Below, piece by piece: positions 36,670 through 45,132 of a DNA stretch of 64,000 nt. Positions within the stretch are counted from its first letter, which is position 1. Each line of letters starts with the position of its first letter. A program made the position numbers and the translations under genes. The notes beneath the pieces are model-generated. The model ran no database searches. It was not told the origin of the DNA and saw only the letters and a list, made by a program, of their open reading frames with translations. This DNA is from Minicystis rosea (GTDB lineage: Bacteria; Myxococcota_A; Polyangia; Polyangiales; Polyangiaceae): positions 14,895,501 to 14,959,500 of the forward strand of contig CP016211.1 of NCBI GenBank assembly GCA_001931535.1. The letters are read 5' to 3'.

Positions 36670-36793
36670 AGATGTGTCGATGATTGCGTCGCGAGCGCCC
36701 CGCCGTCAGGGCGGCCGACCGAGGAATCCTCGGCGATTTTGAGGGAGGAAAGCCGACGCGGCGGGGCGCGTAGCAGCAACTATCGACACATCT
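36670..36793. repeat. 124-bp imperfect palindrome
   Basis: Outer arms AGATGTGTCGAT (36670-36681) and ATCGACACATCT (36782-36793) match perfectly. Inner arms GCGCCCCGCCG and CGGCGGGGCGC also match. The centre is the hairpin CCGAGGAATCCTCGG (36719-36733). It lies just after the SpoIIAA-like gene stop. It may act as terminator or be a non-autonomous repeat; no target duplication was seen. Confidence 0.65.
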
Positions 36794-36909
36794 CGAGCGG
36801 AGGGCGCCGAGCAGGTGGCCTTCGCGGTCGCGCGCTTGGGGGAGGCGCTCGTGTCGGCGTCGTCGTGCCTCTGGCCTCGCCTCGTCGCATTGAATATTCT
36901 CTCGCCCCG

Positions 36910-38685
36910 ATGCGAAGGTTTGTCGTTGTGGCCGTCGGCGCCTCGCTGCTCTCGTGCCGTGCGCCCACGGAGATCGTGGTCGACGTGACCACCGACATCC
37001 CCTGCGCGAGCCTCAACAACACATCGATCACGGTCGGGCGTTATCCGGACATCGAGGGGCTGCCGCCGGCCACCATCACGGATCTGTGCTCGAGCGATGG
37101 GCACATCGGGTCCATCGTCGTCGTGCCCGCCGACGTGGACAACGCCAAGGTGGCGGTGCGCGTGGTCGGCGGGAAAGGGCAGGACGCCGAGGGCTGCAAG
37201 GCCCCCGAGTACGGTCCGCGCGCGCCTACGCCGACCGGCTGCGTGGTCGCGCGCCGGCTCTTGAGCTTCCAGCCGCACAGCCCGCTCCACCTGCCGATCG
37301 TGCTGCGCAACGACTGCGTGGGCGTGCCCTGTCCCGACGACCAGACCTGCGTGGACGGGACGTGCAAGGACGCGACGGTGACGGATCCGAGCCAGTGCGT
37401 CGACCCGAAGGCCTGCGACGAATCGACGCTCGATCCGGTCGATGCGGGACGGCCCGACGCGGGCGACGGCGGCCCGAGCGACGCGGGCGACGGAGGGCCG
37501 GACGACGCGGGCGACGGAGGTCCGGACGATGCGGGCGACGGCGGTCCGGACGACGCGGGCGACGGAGGGCCGGACGACGCGGGCGACGGCGGTCCGGACG
37601 ACGCGGGCGACGGAGGCTCGCCCGGTCCCGTGCTGGAGGTCGCCGTCTCGACGCAGGGGACGAGCTGCGCCCGCACGATGTCGGGGAAGCTCTACTGCTG
37701 GGGCAGCAACGACGCCGGCAAGATGGGGCTCGGCGGCGCGAGCACGGGGGGCAAGTTGGCGGTGACGCAGGCCATGCCCACGGTGCCGGACGTCGTCCGC
37801 ATGGGGCTCGCGCCGTCGTTCTTCTGCGTGAGCTCGAGCAGCAATGGAGTGCGCTGCGCGGGTGACGGGAGCCTCGGTCAGCTCGGCAATGGCATCTTCG
37901 GCGCCTCGACGGGGCCCGTGGCCGTCAAGTACCTCGACTCCGGCGCCGAGAGCCTCACCGTGGGCGACAACCACGCGTGCGCGCTGATCGATCCCGCGAT
38001 TTATTGCTGGGGCCTCGCGAGCAGCGGTCAGCTCGGGGCCAGCTCCAGCATGGGGAACGCGGCGACGCCGGTCACGTTCGCCTTCGGGGCCAGCACCGTG
38101 GGCGTCGCCGCCGGCGGCGACACGACCTGCGCGTGGGCGAACCCGGGCAACGTCCTGTGCTGGGGGAACAACGCGGATCGTCAGCTCAACCGCGATCCCG
38201 CGACCACGCCGATGACGTCGTCTGCGCTCCCGGTGTACGTCTCGGATGTCGCCAGCAGCGTCGTCGTGGGCACCAAGGCCGCATGCGCCGTGGTCAGCGG
38301 GCAACCGCAGTGCTGGGGACGGGTCGACGGGAGCTCGCTCTCCACGCAGATCGTGGGGCTCGGCGCGCTCTCGAACGTCTCGCAGATCGCGCTCGGCGGC
38401 TCCGGTGGCTGCCTGCTCTCGGGAGGCAACGTCTACTGCTGGGGCGCGAACGACGTCGGGCAGCTCGGCCAGGGAGGCACCGACGCCGCGAACACGTTCC
38501 CGCCGGTGCAGGTCCCGGGCATCGCGGACGCCGTCCACATCGCGCGGAGCGCCGATCACGTGTGCGTCGCGCGCATGAACGGCACGGCATCGTGCTGGGG
38601 TGACAACACGTTCGGCCAGGTCTCCGGCGACGGTATCGCGACGCCCTTCGTGGCCAGCCCGGCCTCCGTGCCCGTCCCGCAGTAG
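36910..38685 (+). CDS. RCC1-repeat lipoprotein
   Basis: A 591-aa protein starting at ATG 36910. Signal peptide FVVVAVGASLLSC with lipobox. A beta-rich domain (about 20-130) leads into a small Cys motif region and then a seven-unit (P/S)DDAGDGG linker encoded by 24-bp tandem repeats (about 37443-37620). The C-terminal half has seven RCC1-like propeller blades, each ending YCWG, LCWG or a similar motif (CARTMSGKLYCWGSN; CALIDPAIYCWG; CLLSGGNVYCWGANDVGQLG), with paired Cys that may form disulfides. A secreted or surface protein; ligand unknown. It ends 3 bp before the end of the opposite-strand gene. Confidence 0.82.
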   Translation: MRRFVVVAVGASLLSCRAPTEIVVDVTTDIPCASLNNTSITVGRYPDIEGLPPATITDLCSSDGHIGSIVVVPADVDNAKVAVRVVGGKGQDAEGCKAPEYGPRAPTPTGCVVARRLLSFQPHSPLHLPIVLRNDCVGVPCPDDQTCVDGTCKDATVTDPSQCVDPKACDESTLDPVDAGRPDAGDGGPSDAGDGGPDDAGDGGPDDAGDGGPDDAGDGGPDDAGDGGPDDAGDGGSPGPVLEVAVSTQGTSCARTMSGKLYCWGSNDAGKMGLGGASTGGKLAVTQAMPTVPDVVRMGLAPSFFCVSSSSNGVRCAGDGSLGQLGNGIFGASTGPVAVKYLDSGAESLTVGDNHACALIDPAIYCWGLASSGQLGASSSMGNAATPVTFAFGASTVGVAAGGDTTCAWANPGNVLCWGNNADRQLNRDPATTPMTSSALPVYVSDVASSVVVGTKAACAVVSGQPQCWGRVDGSSLSTQIVGLGALSNVSQIALGGSGGCLLSGGNVYCWGANDVGQLGQGGTDAANTFPPVQVPGIADAVHIARSADHVCVARMNGTASCWGDNTFGQVSGDGIATPFVASPASVPVPQ

Positions 38686-38688
38686 CCG

Positions 38689-39684
38689 TCAGAAGCGCAA
38701 CGACAGGCCGCCCACGCCCTGCGGCGAGATCCGGCCGGGAGGGATGGTCCCCGTGTCGGCGGGGCGCGTGCTGAGGCTCGCCGCCGTCACGACGGCGACC
38801 GTGGCCGCCGCAGCGCCGAGGCTCGCCCAGAACCACCACTTCGTCGTGACGGGCTTTCCGCGCAGGGGCACCGTCACCTCCCGGCGTTGCCCGGCCTCCA
38901 CCACGATGCTCGCGGTCGTGTCCGCGAACTGCGGATGCCGGAGGAGCAGCGTATGCGTGCCCGCCGTCACGACCTGCTCGGCGGGGACGATGCCCACCCG
39001 CAGGCCGTCGATCGCCACGTCCGCGCCGGGGCTCGACGCGTTGACCACGAGGATCCCGTTCGAGCTGCGGAGGAGCGTCACTTGGATGCGGCGCACCTCG
39101 GCCCCTTTGAGGTCGACGGTCTGGTGGAAAGGGAAATACCCCTCGGCCTGCACGTCCACCTCGCGCACGCCCGCGTTGAGCTTGAGCTGCCCGGAGAGCG
39201 GTATCGTGCCGACCACGGTGCGGTCGACGAGGACGCGCGCCCCCGCGACGTTGCAGCCGAGATCCAGCGTGCTCACGCGCGCGCGGAGATCCTCGAGGAG
39301 CTTGTCGAGATCAGGGACCTTGAGGAGCAGGTCGGCCGGCGCGGTGGCCTTGAAGGCTTCGACCTTGGCGAGCGCCTCGGGGTGCCGGTTCAGCGCCTGG
39401 AAGACGCGACCCAAGTTGTAGAGCAGCGCCGGCGTGGGCGAGAGCTGATACGCGGCCTGGTACGCCTCGAGCGCGTCCGCATAATGGAGGCTGTCCATGG
39501 CCTTGTCGCCGGCCTCCTTGAGCGCCGCGGCGCGCTTCGTGGGGGCTTCGACCTGGTCGGGCGCCGAGCCGGGCGCCGGCTCTTGGGCCATGAGCGGAGT
39601 GGCGGTGAGCATCAGCGCTGCGACGAGCCCGCCGAGCAGCGCACGACATCGAGGCGCAGGCATGAGCGCGGGGGATGCTCCCAT
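38689..39684 (-). CDS. TPR/PEGA-domain protein, partner of kinase 2
   Basis: A 331-aa protein. ATG 39684 (MGASPALMPAP) or ATG 39663 could be the start; neither has a clear ribosome site. A signal sequence (LLGGLVAALMLTATPLMAQ) precedes TPR-like helices (about 55-120, AGDKAMDSLHYADALEAYQ; ALLYNLGRVFQALNRHPEAL). Two PEGA-type beta domains follow (about 140-205, GARVLVDRTVVGTIPLSGQL; about 210-275, GADVAIDGLRVGIVPAEQV), then one C-terminal membrane helix (WWFWASLGAAAATVAVVTAA). It starts two bases after the kinase stop, mirroring 31015-33559. Confidence 0.72.
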   Translation of the reverse strand: MGASPALMPAPRCRALLGGLVAALMLTATPLMAQEPAPGSAPDQVEAPTKRAAALKEAGDKAMDSLHYADALEAYQAAYQLSPTPALLYNLGRVFQALNRHPEALAKVEAFKATAPADLLLKVPDLDKLLEDLRARVSTLDLGCNVAGARVLVDRTVVGTIPLSGQLKLNAGVREVDVQAEGYFPFHQTVDLKGAEVRRIQVTLLRSSNGILVVNASSPGADVAIDGLRVGIVPAEQVVTAGTHTLLLRHPQFADTTASIVVEAGQRREVTVPLRGKPVTTKWWFWASLGAAAATVAVVTAASLSTRPADTGTIPPGRISPQGVGGLSLRF

Positions 39685-39686
39685 GT

Positions 39687-41222
39687 CTAGATGTGCGAGG
39701 GAAGCCCGACGGGCGCAGGGGCCCGAGGTGCCGTCGAAGGTGTAGCCGGGTGCGCGGTCGGCGCCGTGGGCGCGCGCGGTGAGGAGGCCGGCTTCTTCGC
39801 TGCTGCGCCGGCCGAAGCCTCCGCGGACGCACGCGACTCGGGCGTGGGTGCAGACGCGGTGACGATCGGCGCGGCCGCGCTGGTCGACGGCTCCGCCGTC
39901 GGCGTGACCGGGGCATCGCTCGTCGCGCTCGTCGAGAGCGAGGGTTGAGGCGCGGAAGCTGGACCGGGAGCGCCCGCGCTCACACCGGCGGGCGGGCCTT
40001 CCGGCGAGCGCAGCGAGCGAGCAGCACCCAGCAGGGCCAGGGCACCCACGACGGCAGCGCCCGCGAGCAGCACCCGCCGGCTGCCTGTTCGTGCCGGCGC
40101 GGGAGCCACGGACGCGCCGGTCCATCCCGGTGCGGTCCCAGCCGGACCGATGTTGGCCGGTGGCGGCAGCGCTTCTTCGACGGGACGCGCAGCATCGCGA
40201 TGGGCTTCTCCCGCCGGAGGGCGGCTGCTGCCCGCCGCCGGGCTCGGCTCCGTCGCGCCCTCGTTCTCGACCGTTTGCGCGTCCGCGGACACTTCGCCTG
40301 CGAAGGTCCCCGTCACCAGGACGAGGGTCGATGGGCCGCGCATGCGCGCGCTCGCGAAAGGCTGGAGCGCGAGGACCAGCTCCCCGATGTCTTGGAAGCG
40401 AGCGTCCGGCTTCTTGCGCAGCGCCTTCATGACGACGTCGGCGAGGCCCGGCGGCAGCTCGGCGCGACGCGACGCGAGCGGGATGACGTCGTCCGCCACG
40501 ATGGATGCGGCGATGGCGGTCGCGCTCTCGCCCGTGAAGGGCACCTCGCCGGAGAGCATCTCGTAGAGGATCACGCCGAGCGACCAGATGTCCGTGCGCG
40601 CATCGACGTTCTTCGCCGAGCGCACCTGCTCCGGCGACATGTAGAGCGGCGTGCCGAGGACCGAGTTGGTCGCCGTCATCCGCGCGTCGACGTCGGCCGT
40701 GAGCTTGGAGATGCCGAAGTCGAGCACCTTGAGGATCTGCTGGCCGCCCTCCTCGGCGAGGAAGAGGTTCGACGGCTTGAGGTCGCGGTGCACGATCCCG
40801 AGCCGGTGGGCCTCGGCCATCCCCGCGCACGCTTCGAGCGCGTAGCCCACCGCTTCGGCGGGCGGGAGGAAGCCGCGCTTCTCCAGCTCGATGCTCAGAT
40901 CGTGCCCTTCGAGGAACTCCATCACCATGAAGGGCGAGCCGTCCGGCAGCGCCTCGACGTCGATGACGCGCGCCACGTTGGGGCTGCGGATCAACGCCGC
41001 CGCGCGCGCCTCCCGCTCGAAGCGGCCGGCGATCTGCGGCATCGAGCGCGTGTAGGGCTGGAGGACCTTGATGGCGACCCGGTGACCGAGCCGCGCATGG
41101 CGCGCAGCGAGGACCACGCCCATGCCGCCTGCGGCGATCACCCGCTCGACGACGTACTTGCCATTGAGCACATCGCCCGGGCCCGGCACTTTTCCGTCGG
41201 GGCCTGTCTCCACGCGCGGCAT
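39687..41222 (-). CDS. Membrane Ser/Thr protein kinase 2
   Basis: A 511-aa protein. Kinase domain about 23-290: P-loop AAGGMGVVLAARH, Lys52, HRDLKPSN (145-152), DFG 168-170, LGTPLYMSPEQVRS, and the WSLGVILYEMLSGEVPF helix. Pro-rich linker, one membrane helix (RVLLAGAAVVGALALLGAA, about 390-410), and an Ala/Pro/Thr/Ser tail follow. Tandem with its TPR/PEGA partner. Divergent neighbours are the SpoIIAA-like genes. Confidence 0.93.
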   Translation of the reverse strand: MPRVETGPDGKVPGPGDVLNGKYVVERVIAAGGMGVVLAARHARLGHRVAIKVLQPYTRSMPQIAGRFEREARAAALIRSPNVARVIDVEALPDGSPFMVMEFLEGHDLSIELEKRGFLPPAEAVGYALEACAGMAEAHRLGIVHRDLKPSNLFLAEEGGQQILKVLDFGISKLTADVDARMTATNSVLGTPLYMSPEQVRSAKNVDARTDIWSLGVILYEMLSGEVPFTGESATAIAASIVADDVIPLASRRAELPPGLADVVMKALRKKPDARFQDIGELVLALQPFASARMRGPSTLVLVTGTFAGEVSADAQTVENEGATEPSPAAGSSRPPAGEAHRDAARPVEEALPPPANIGPAGTAPGWTGASVAPAPARTGSRRVLLAGAAVVGALALLGAARSLRSPEGPPAGVSAGAPGPASAPQPSLSTSATSDAPVTPTAEPSTSAAAPIVTASAPTPESRASAEASAGAAAKKPASSPRAPTAPTAHPATPSTAPRAPAPVGLPSHI

Positions 41223-41462
41223 GATACAGGGAGGCCGACGCCAACACCATCCTTCCCGCCGGCCGCGCCGCCGACGGGTCGCGCCCCGCGCCCGAGCGAG
41301 CGTGGGGCGATGGCCGGCCGGCCTTCTCCTCTTCTCGTTCTTTTCGGCACCCGTGGGCGCGTGTGAATAGGCACGTCACCCGATATCCGTCTCTCGATTC
41401 ATCCTTTCAATCGCACAGCGTCGCTGCATTGGTTGTGCGTGTTGGATTCCCATTCTCGAAAA

Positions 41463-41494
41463 ATCATCACTGCACAATGGTAGAGCGGTATACG
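41463..41494 (+). promoter_or_regulatory. Conserved promoter-like segment, SpoIIAA-like gene 2
   Basis: AAAATCATC near 41461-41468 and TATACG 41489-41494, followed by only 10 nt to ATG 41505. The same elements occur at the same distances before 42322. The short leader suggests a nearly leaderless mRNA. Confidence 0.45.
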
Positions 41495-41504
41495 CTGCCA
41501 CGTC

Positions 41505-41921
41505 ATGAATGATTTCCGATTCGATGAGTCCCGCGCCCCGCTCATCGTCGTGACCTTCCCGCCCACCGTCACGGCCGATCAATGCATCGCGCTCTTCCAG
41601 CGGTTTCTCGAGCTCGCGCGCAAGGGGAGCAAGATTGGTTATGTGATGGACCTCCGGCAGTTCAATCCGCTCTCGGCCAACGCGGCGATGCGCAAGGTCG
41701 CGGCCGACGCGTTCGCCGAGCGACGGAGCGAGCTCCTGCGCGCGACGCTGTGCGAGGCGCGGGTGGTGGACGGCCCCGTGCTCCGCGGCGTGCTCACCGC
41801 CTTCGATTGGCTGACCGGACAGAAGTGGCCCTGCGACAACTTCACCACGATGGAAGACGCGGAGCGCTGGGTGCGCGCGAAGCTGAGCGCCGAGGGCATT
41901 CATCTTCGTGCCGCGTCGTAG
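41505..41921 (+). CDS. SpoIIAA-like (STAS/SEC14-type) small protein 2
   Basis: A 138-aa paralogue of 36268-36669 and 42322-42738: MNDFRFDES, PLIVVTFPPTVT, RKGSKIGYVMDLRQFNPL, ATLCEARVVDGP, GVLTAFDWLTGQKWPC, EDAERWVRAKL. No signal or membrane segment. Closest to copy 1 in the GVLTAFDWLTGQKWPC block. Confidence 0.6.
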   Translation: MNDFRFDESRAPLIVVTFPPTVTADQCIALFQRFLELARKGSKIGYVMDLRQFNPLSANAAMRKVAADAFAERRSELLRATLCEARVVDGPVLRGVLTAFDWLTGQKWPCDNFTTMEDAERWVRAKLSAEGIHLRAAS

Positions 41922-42321
41922 CCCAGCGGCGGGAGCACGCGCCCCCGCCGCCTCGGCCCACCACCCCGCGAACCACGCTCGTTGACAAGCCTGTTTCGCC
42001 GCCTCGGGTCCTTCGAGCGACGTCATTCACGCTCGCATCACCGTCACTTTGCGGCGCTGCCCAAAACATCCAGGGGCGCTGCGGGACCGGCGTTCGCCGC
42101 ACTGGAGAGTAACGGTGGACTGGTCGAAGACCACCCGTGTGAAAGCGCGCAATCGATTCGCGTTCTCACCGAATTAGGGGGCACTGCCGAGCGTTCTTTC
42201 CCTCTCAACCATTGACGAACCCTAGGGTCGCACCCCGAGATTTCTCATTGGTTGACACTGAATTACCAATTTCGGAAAATTGATCCGCAAACGTGGCCTC
42301 ACATGTATATGGTGAACGTTT
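41922..42321. other. Intergenic region before SpoIIAA-like gene 3
   Basis: About 400 bp without a credible gene. The last 90 bp are much less GC-rich than the surroundings (TTCTCATTGGTTGACACTGA and on) and hold the promoter segment below. A lone TTGACA at 41982 has no matching -10. Confidence 0.5.
42280..42311 (+). promoter_or_regulatory. Conserved promoter-like segment, SpoIIAA-like gene 3
   Basis: TTGATC (42280-42285), 20 bp, TATATG (42306-42311), then 10 nt to ATG 42322. Aligns with 41463-41494, sharing TCG(A/G)AAAAT and GTATA(C/T)G elements. Confidence 0.45.
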
Positions 42322-42738
42322 ATGCACGACTTCCAATTCGATGAGTCCCAGCGGCCGATCATCGTCGTTACTTTCCCGCACACCATCACGGCCGAGACCT
42401 GTCGCGGGCTGTACGATCGGCTCGTCGCCCTGTCGCGGCGGGGGACCAAGATTGGCTACCTGTGCGACCTCAGGAAGTTCAACCCGCTCACGTCGAACGC
42501 GGCGCTGCGCAAGCTCGCCGCCGACACGTTCCTCGAGAAGCGCCACCTCCTCGCGCGCGTGACGGTGTGCGAGGCGCGGGTGATCGAGGGCGCCATCTCG
42601 CGCGGCTTCATCACGGCCTACGATTGGATGACGGGAACGAAGTGGCCGTGCGCCAATTTCGGCACGATGCACGAGGCCGAGCGCTGGGTCCGCGCGCAGT
42701 TGAAGGGGGCGGGGGTCGAGGTTCGCGCTTCTGCTTGA
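42322..42738 (+). CDS. SpoIIAA-like (STAS/SEC14-type) small protein 3
   Basis: A 138-aa paralogue: MHDFQFDES, PIIVVTFPHTIT, RRGTKIGYLCDLRKFNPL, VTVCEARVIEGA, GFITAYDWMTGTKWPC, EAERWVRAQL. More diverged in the middle than copies 1 and 2 (VLTAFDWLTGQ becomes FITAYDWMTGT). Converges with kinase 3 downstream. Confidence 0.6.
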   Translation: MHDFQFDESQRPIIVVTFPHTITAETCRGLYDRLVALSRRGTKIGYLCDLRKFNPLTSNAALRKLAADTFLEKRHLLARVTVCEARVIEGAISRGFITAYDWMTGTKWPCANFGTMHEAERWVRAQLKGAGVEVRASA

Positions 42739-42782
42739 GCGGAGCCTGCGTGGCGTGGCCACGCCCAGCCCGCCTGGGGGTT

Positions 42783-42800
42783 GGGGCCGCTCGCGGCCCC
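42783..42800. repeat. GGGGCCGC palindrome, copy A
   Basis: GGGGCCGCTCGCGGCCCC, preceded by the palindrome GGCGTGGCCACGCC. A related element is at 59614-59631. It sits 44 nt after a stop codon between convergent genes and may be a terminator. Confidence 0.5.
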
Positions 42801-42840
42801 AGCGTGATCGATTCGCGAACGTGATCGCGATGCGCGCCCA

Positions 42841-44208
42841 TCAACGCAGGCCGCACACGGTGCGCAGCCCATTGGGCAACACCACCGGCGTGCCGACCGG
42901 CTTGCCCGCGCAGGGGTCGCGCGGCTTGGTCGTGCCTGCATCGACCTTCGCCGTGCCCGCGTCCGCGCCCGCGGCGACCGCGCCGCCATCGGTGGGATCG
43001 GCGGCGCCGTCCGCATCAGTGGACGCGTCGGAGGCCGTGTCCGGCGCGGCATCGGCGGAGGCATCGGGCGAGGCGGCGTCGATCGCGACGCTCGCCGTGG
43101 GGCTCGCAGCGTCGGCCTTCACTTCGATGCGCCCGGGCCGAAAGCCCAGCGCGAAGGCGGCCGCCGCTGCCACGAGCGCGCCCGCGAGCGTGGTGTAGAG
43201 CGCCCACGCGAGGCGCGAAGGGCCGGGCGGCGGGCGGCCGGGGATGCGCTCGGCGAGGTCCGGATGGCTCGCGCGCTCGCGTGCGCGGATGGCGAGGATG
43301 TGCTTGCGCGTGGCGGGCGAGGCGAAGGGCGCGAGCGCCAGAACGAGCTGGCCAACGCTCTGGTAGCGCTCTTCGAGCTTGCGCGCGTAAGCGATCTCGA
43401 TGGCGCGGGCGAGCGCCTCGGAGACGTCGTGGCGATGAACGCGCAGCGGATCGGGCGGATCGAGGCTGACTTTGACGCAGAGCTCGGAGAAGGTCTCCGC
43501 GGTCCACGGGTGCGTGTGCGTGAGCAGCTCGTAGAGCGAGATGCCGAGCGACCACACGTCGGTGCGGCGATCGACCGTCTTGGTCGAGCGCATCTGCTCG
43601 GGCGACATGTACATCGCCGAGCCCATGACGGCGGTCGTCTTGGTGAGCTCGAGGCTCTCCTGCGCGGCCTCCTCGACGACCTTGGAGATGCCGAAATCGA
43701 GGACCTTCACGAGCGGTGATCCGTCGGAGCGCTGCGTGAGGAAGAGGTTCGACGGCTTCACGTCGCGGTGCACCACGCCGGCTTCGTGCGCGCGGGAGAG
43801 CGCGTCAGCGGCCTGCACCACGAGATCGATCGCCTCGGTCACGGAGAAGTGACGGCCTTCTTTGATGAGCCGGCCGAGATCCTTCCCCTCGAGGAGCTCC
43901 ATCACCATGTACGGGCGACCAGCGCCCGGGCCATCCGCGGGCAACGTGCCGGCGTCGAGGACCTTGGCGACGTGCTCGCCTTCGATGCGCGTAGCGGCCT
44001 TCGCTTCACGCTCGAAGCGCTGCGGGCTATCCGGGAGATCCGCGAGCGTTGGGAGAAGCAGCTTGATGGCCACCTTCGTCCCCAGCGAGACGTGCGCGGC
44101 CGAGAGCACGAGGCTCATCCCGCCGGCTCCGATCTCCCGAACCACGCGATACTTGTCCAGGAGGACGGCCCCCGGCGCGATCCCCGCGATGCCCAAAGGC
44201 GCGCTCAC
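42841..44208 (-). CDS. Membrane Ser/Thr protein kinase 3
   Basis: A 455-aa protein from GTG 44208; a longer form from ATG 44331 adds 41 unconserved residues and is less likely. Kinase domain about 19-285: P-loop GAGGMSLVLSA, Lys49, HRDVKPSN (147-154), DFGISK, YMSPEQMRS. One membrane helix (ALYTTLAGALVAAAAAFALG) and a long acidic Asp/Ala/Ser-rich tail ending in a Cys motif follow. No TPR/PEGA partner follows, unlike kinases 1 and 2. Confidence 0.92.
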   Translation of the reverse strand: MSAPLGIAGIAPGAVLLDKYRVVREIGAGGMSLVLSAAHVSLGTKVAIKLLLPTLADLPDSPQRFEREAKAATRIEGEHVAKVLDAGTLPADGPGAGRPYMVMELLEGKDLGRLIKEGRHFSVTEAIDLVVQAADALSRAHEAGVVHRDVKPSNLFLTQRSDGSPLVKVLDFGISKVVEEAAQESLELTKTTAVMGSAMYMSPEQMRSTKTVDRRTDVWSLGISLYELLTHTHPWTAETFSELCVKVSLDPPDPLRVHRHDVSEALARAIEIAYARKLEERYQSVGQLVLALAPFASPATRKHILAIRARERASHPDLAERIPGRPPPGPSRLAWALYTTLAGALVAAAAAFALGFRPGRIEVKADAASPTASVAIDAASPDASADAAPDTASDASTDADGAADPTDGGAVAAGADAGTAKVDAGTTKPRDPCAGKPVGTPVVLPNGLRTVCGLR

Positions 44209-44393
44209 GAGCGGCAATGTACCCTCGGCGGCGTGCGGGCGCAGGGGGCGCGTGAACCTCGGCGCGGGGGCCTCCTCACGTCTCCGGATCTTGCCGGAAA
44301 ATGGCCGTGACCCGTGCACGGCGAGCAGCATGACGGCGGCCGAGCGCGTACACTGCGGGGGAGGCGGTCGGTCGACTCCGCCGCCGGGGACCC

Positions 44394-45035
44394 ATGCCCA
44401 CGCAGCCTCTTCACGTCGTTTTTTGTTACGCGCCGCAGGATGAAGATCTCTGTCAGGCGCTCGAGGCGCACCTCTCCCTCTTGGTGCGTCAGGAGTACAT
44501 CACCGGGTATTCGAGCCGAAAGGTCGGCAGCGGCGTCGATGTGCGCGCCGAGATCGATCGCCAAATGGACCGGGCGGATCTGATCCTCCTCCTCGTCAGC
44601 GCCGATTTCCTGGCGTCCGATCACATCTACGAGCTCGAGCTGCGCCGCGCGTTGATCCGCCGCGCTTCGCATCCGGAGGAGGTGATCGGTGTCCTGCTCC
44701 GGCCGTGCGATTGGAAGCACGGCGAGCTGGCGTTGCTCGACATGCACCCGCGCGAAGCACGCGGCGGCGAGGCCGTGCCGCTGACGCAGTGGCCGAGCCT
44801 CGACGAAGGGCTGAAGCGCATCGCCGAGACCATCCGCGAACGCGCCAAGCACCGTGTGGGGTCGCTGTCGTTAAACCCTCCGTCGGCTCACCCGCGAAGA
44901 GCGTCGTTCGGGTGGGCCCAGACAAGACGCAGGCGCTCCCCGGTGTTCGCAACGCGCCCCTCGCGCCGACGCCGGACTTCACGGGTCGTGTCGACGAGCT
45001 GGACAAGCTGCGCCAGCTCTTCGATGCGCGTGTGA
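44394..45035 (+). CDS. TIR-domain protein, 5' piece of a frameshifted TIR/NB-ARC/TPR gene
   Basis: A 213-aa reading frame whose first 150 residues form a TIR domain: VVFCYAPQDEDLCQALEAHL, a YSSRKVGSGVDV loop, LILLLVSADFLAS, and YELELRRAL, where Glu82 occupies the position of the catalytic Glu of NAD-cleaving TIRs. After the G4 run 44858-44861 one base appears missing; beyond it the frame is out of phase and its residues are spurious. Adding one G gives RVGVAVVKPSVG and continues in the next frame into PDFTGRVDELDKLRQLF. Confidence 0.7.
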   Translation: MPTQPLHVVFCYAPQDEDLCQALEAHLSLLVRQEYITGYSSRKVGSGVDVRAEIDRQMDRADLILLLVSADFLASDHIYELELRRALIRRASHPEEVIGVLLRPCDWKHGELALLDMHPREARGGEAVPLTQWPSLDEGLKRIAETIRERAKHRVGSLSLNPPSAHPRRASFGWAQTRRRRSPVFATRPSRRRRTSRVVSTSWTSCASSSMRV

Positions 45036-45132
45036 CGGGCACGGCGATCGTCGCCATCCACGGGCTCGGGGGATCGGCAAGACGCAGCTCGCGCTGCGCT
45101 ACGCGCGCACCTACGCGTCGGAGTTCGACGCG

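Noticed and set aside
41982..42004. TTGACA as promoter for SpoIIAA-like gene 3
   Set aside because: No -10 sequence at the expected distance; the better element is at 42280-42311.
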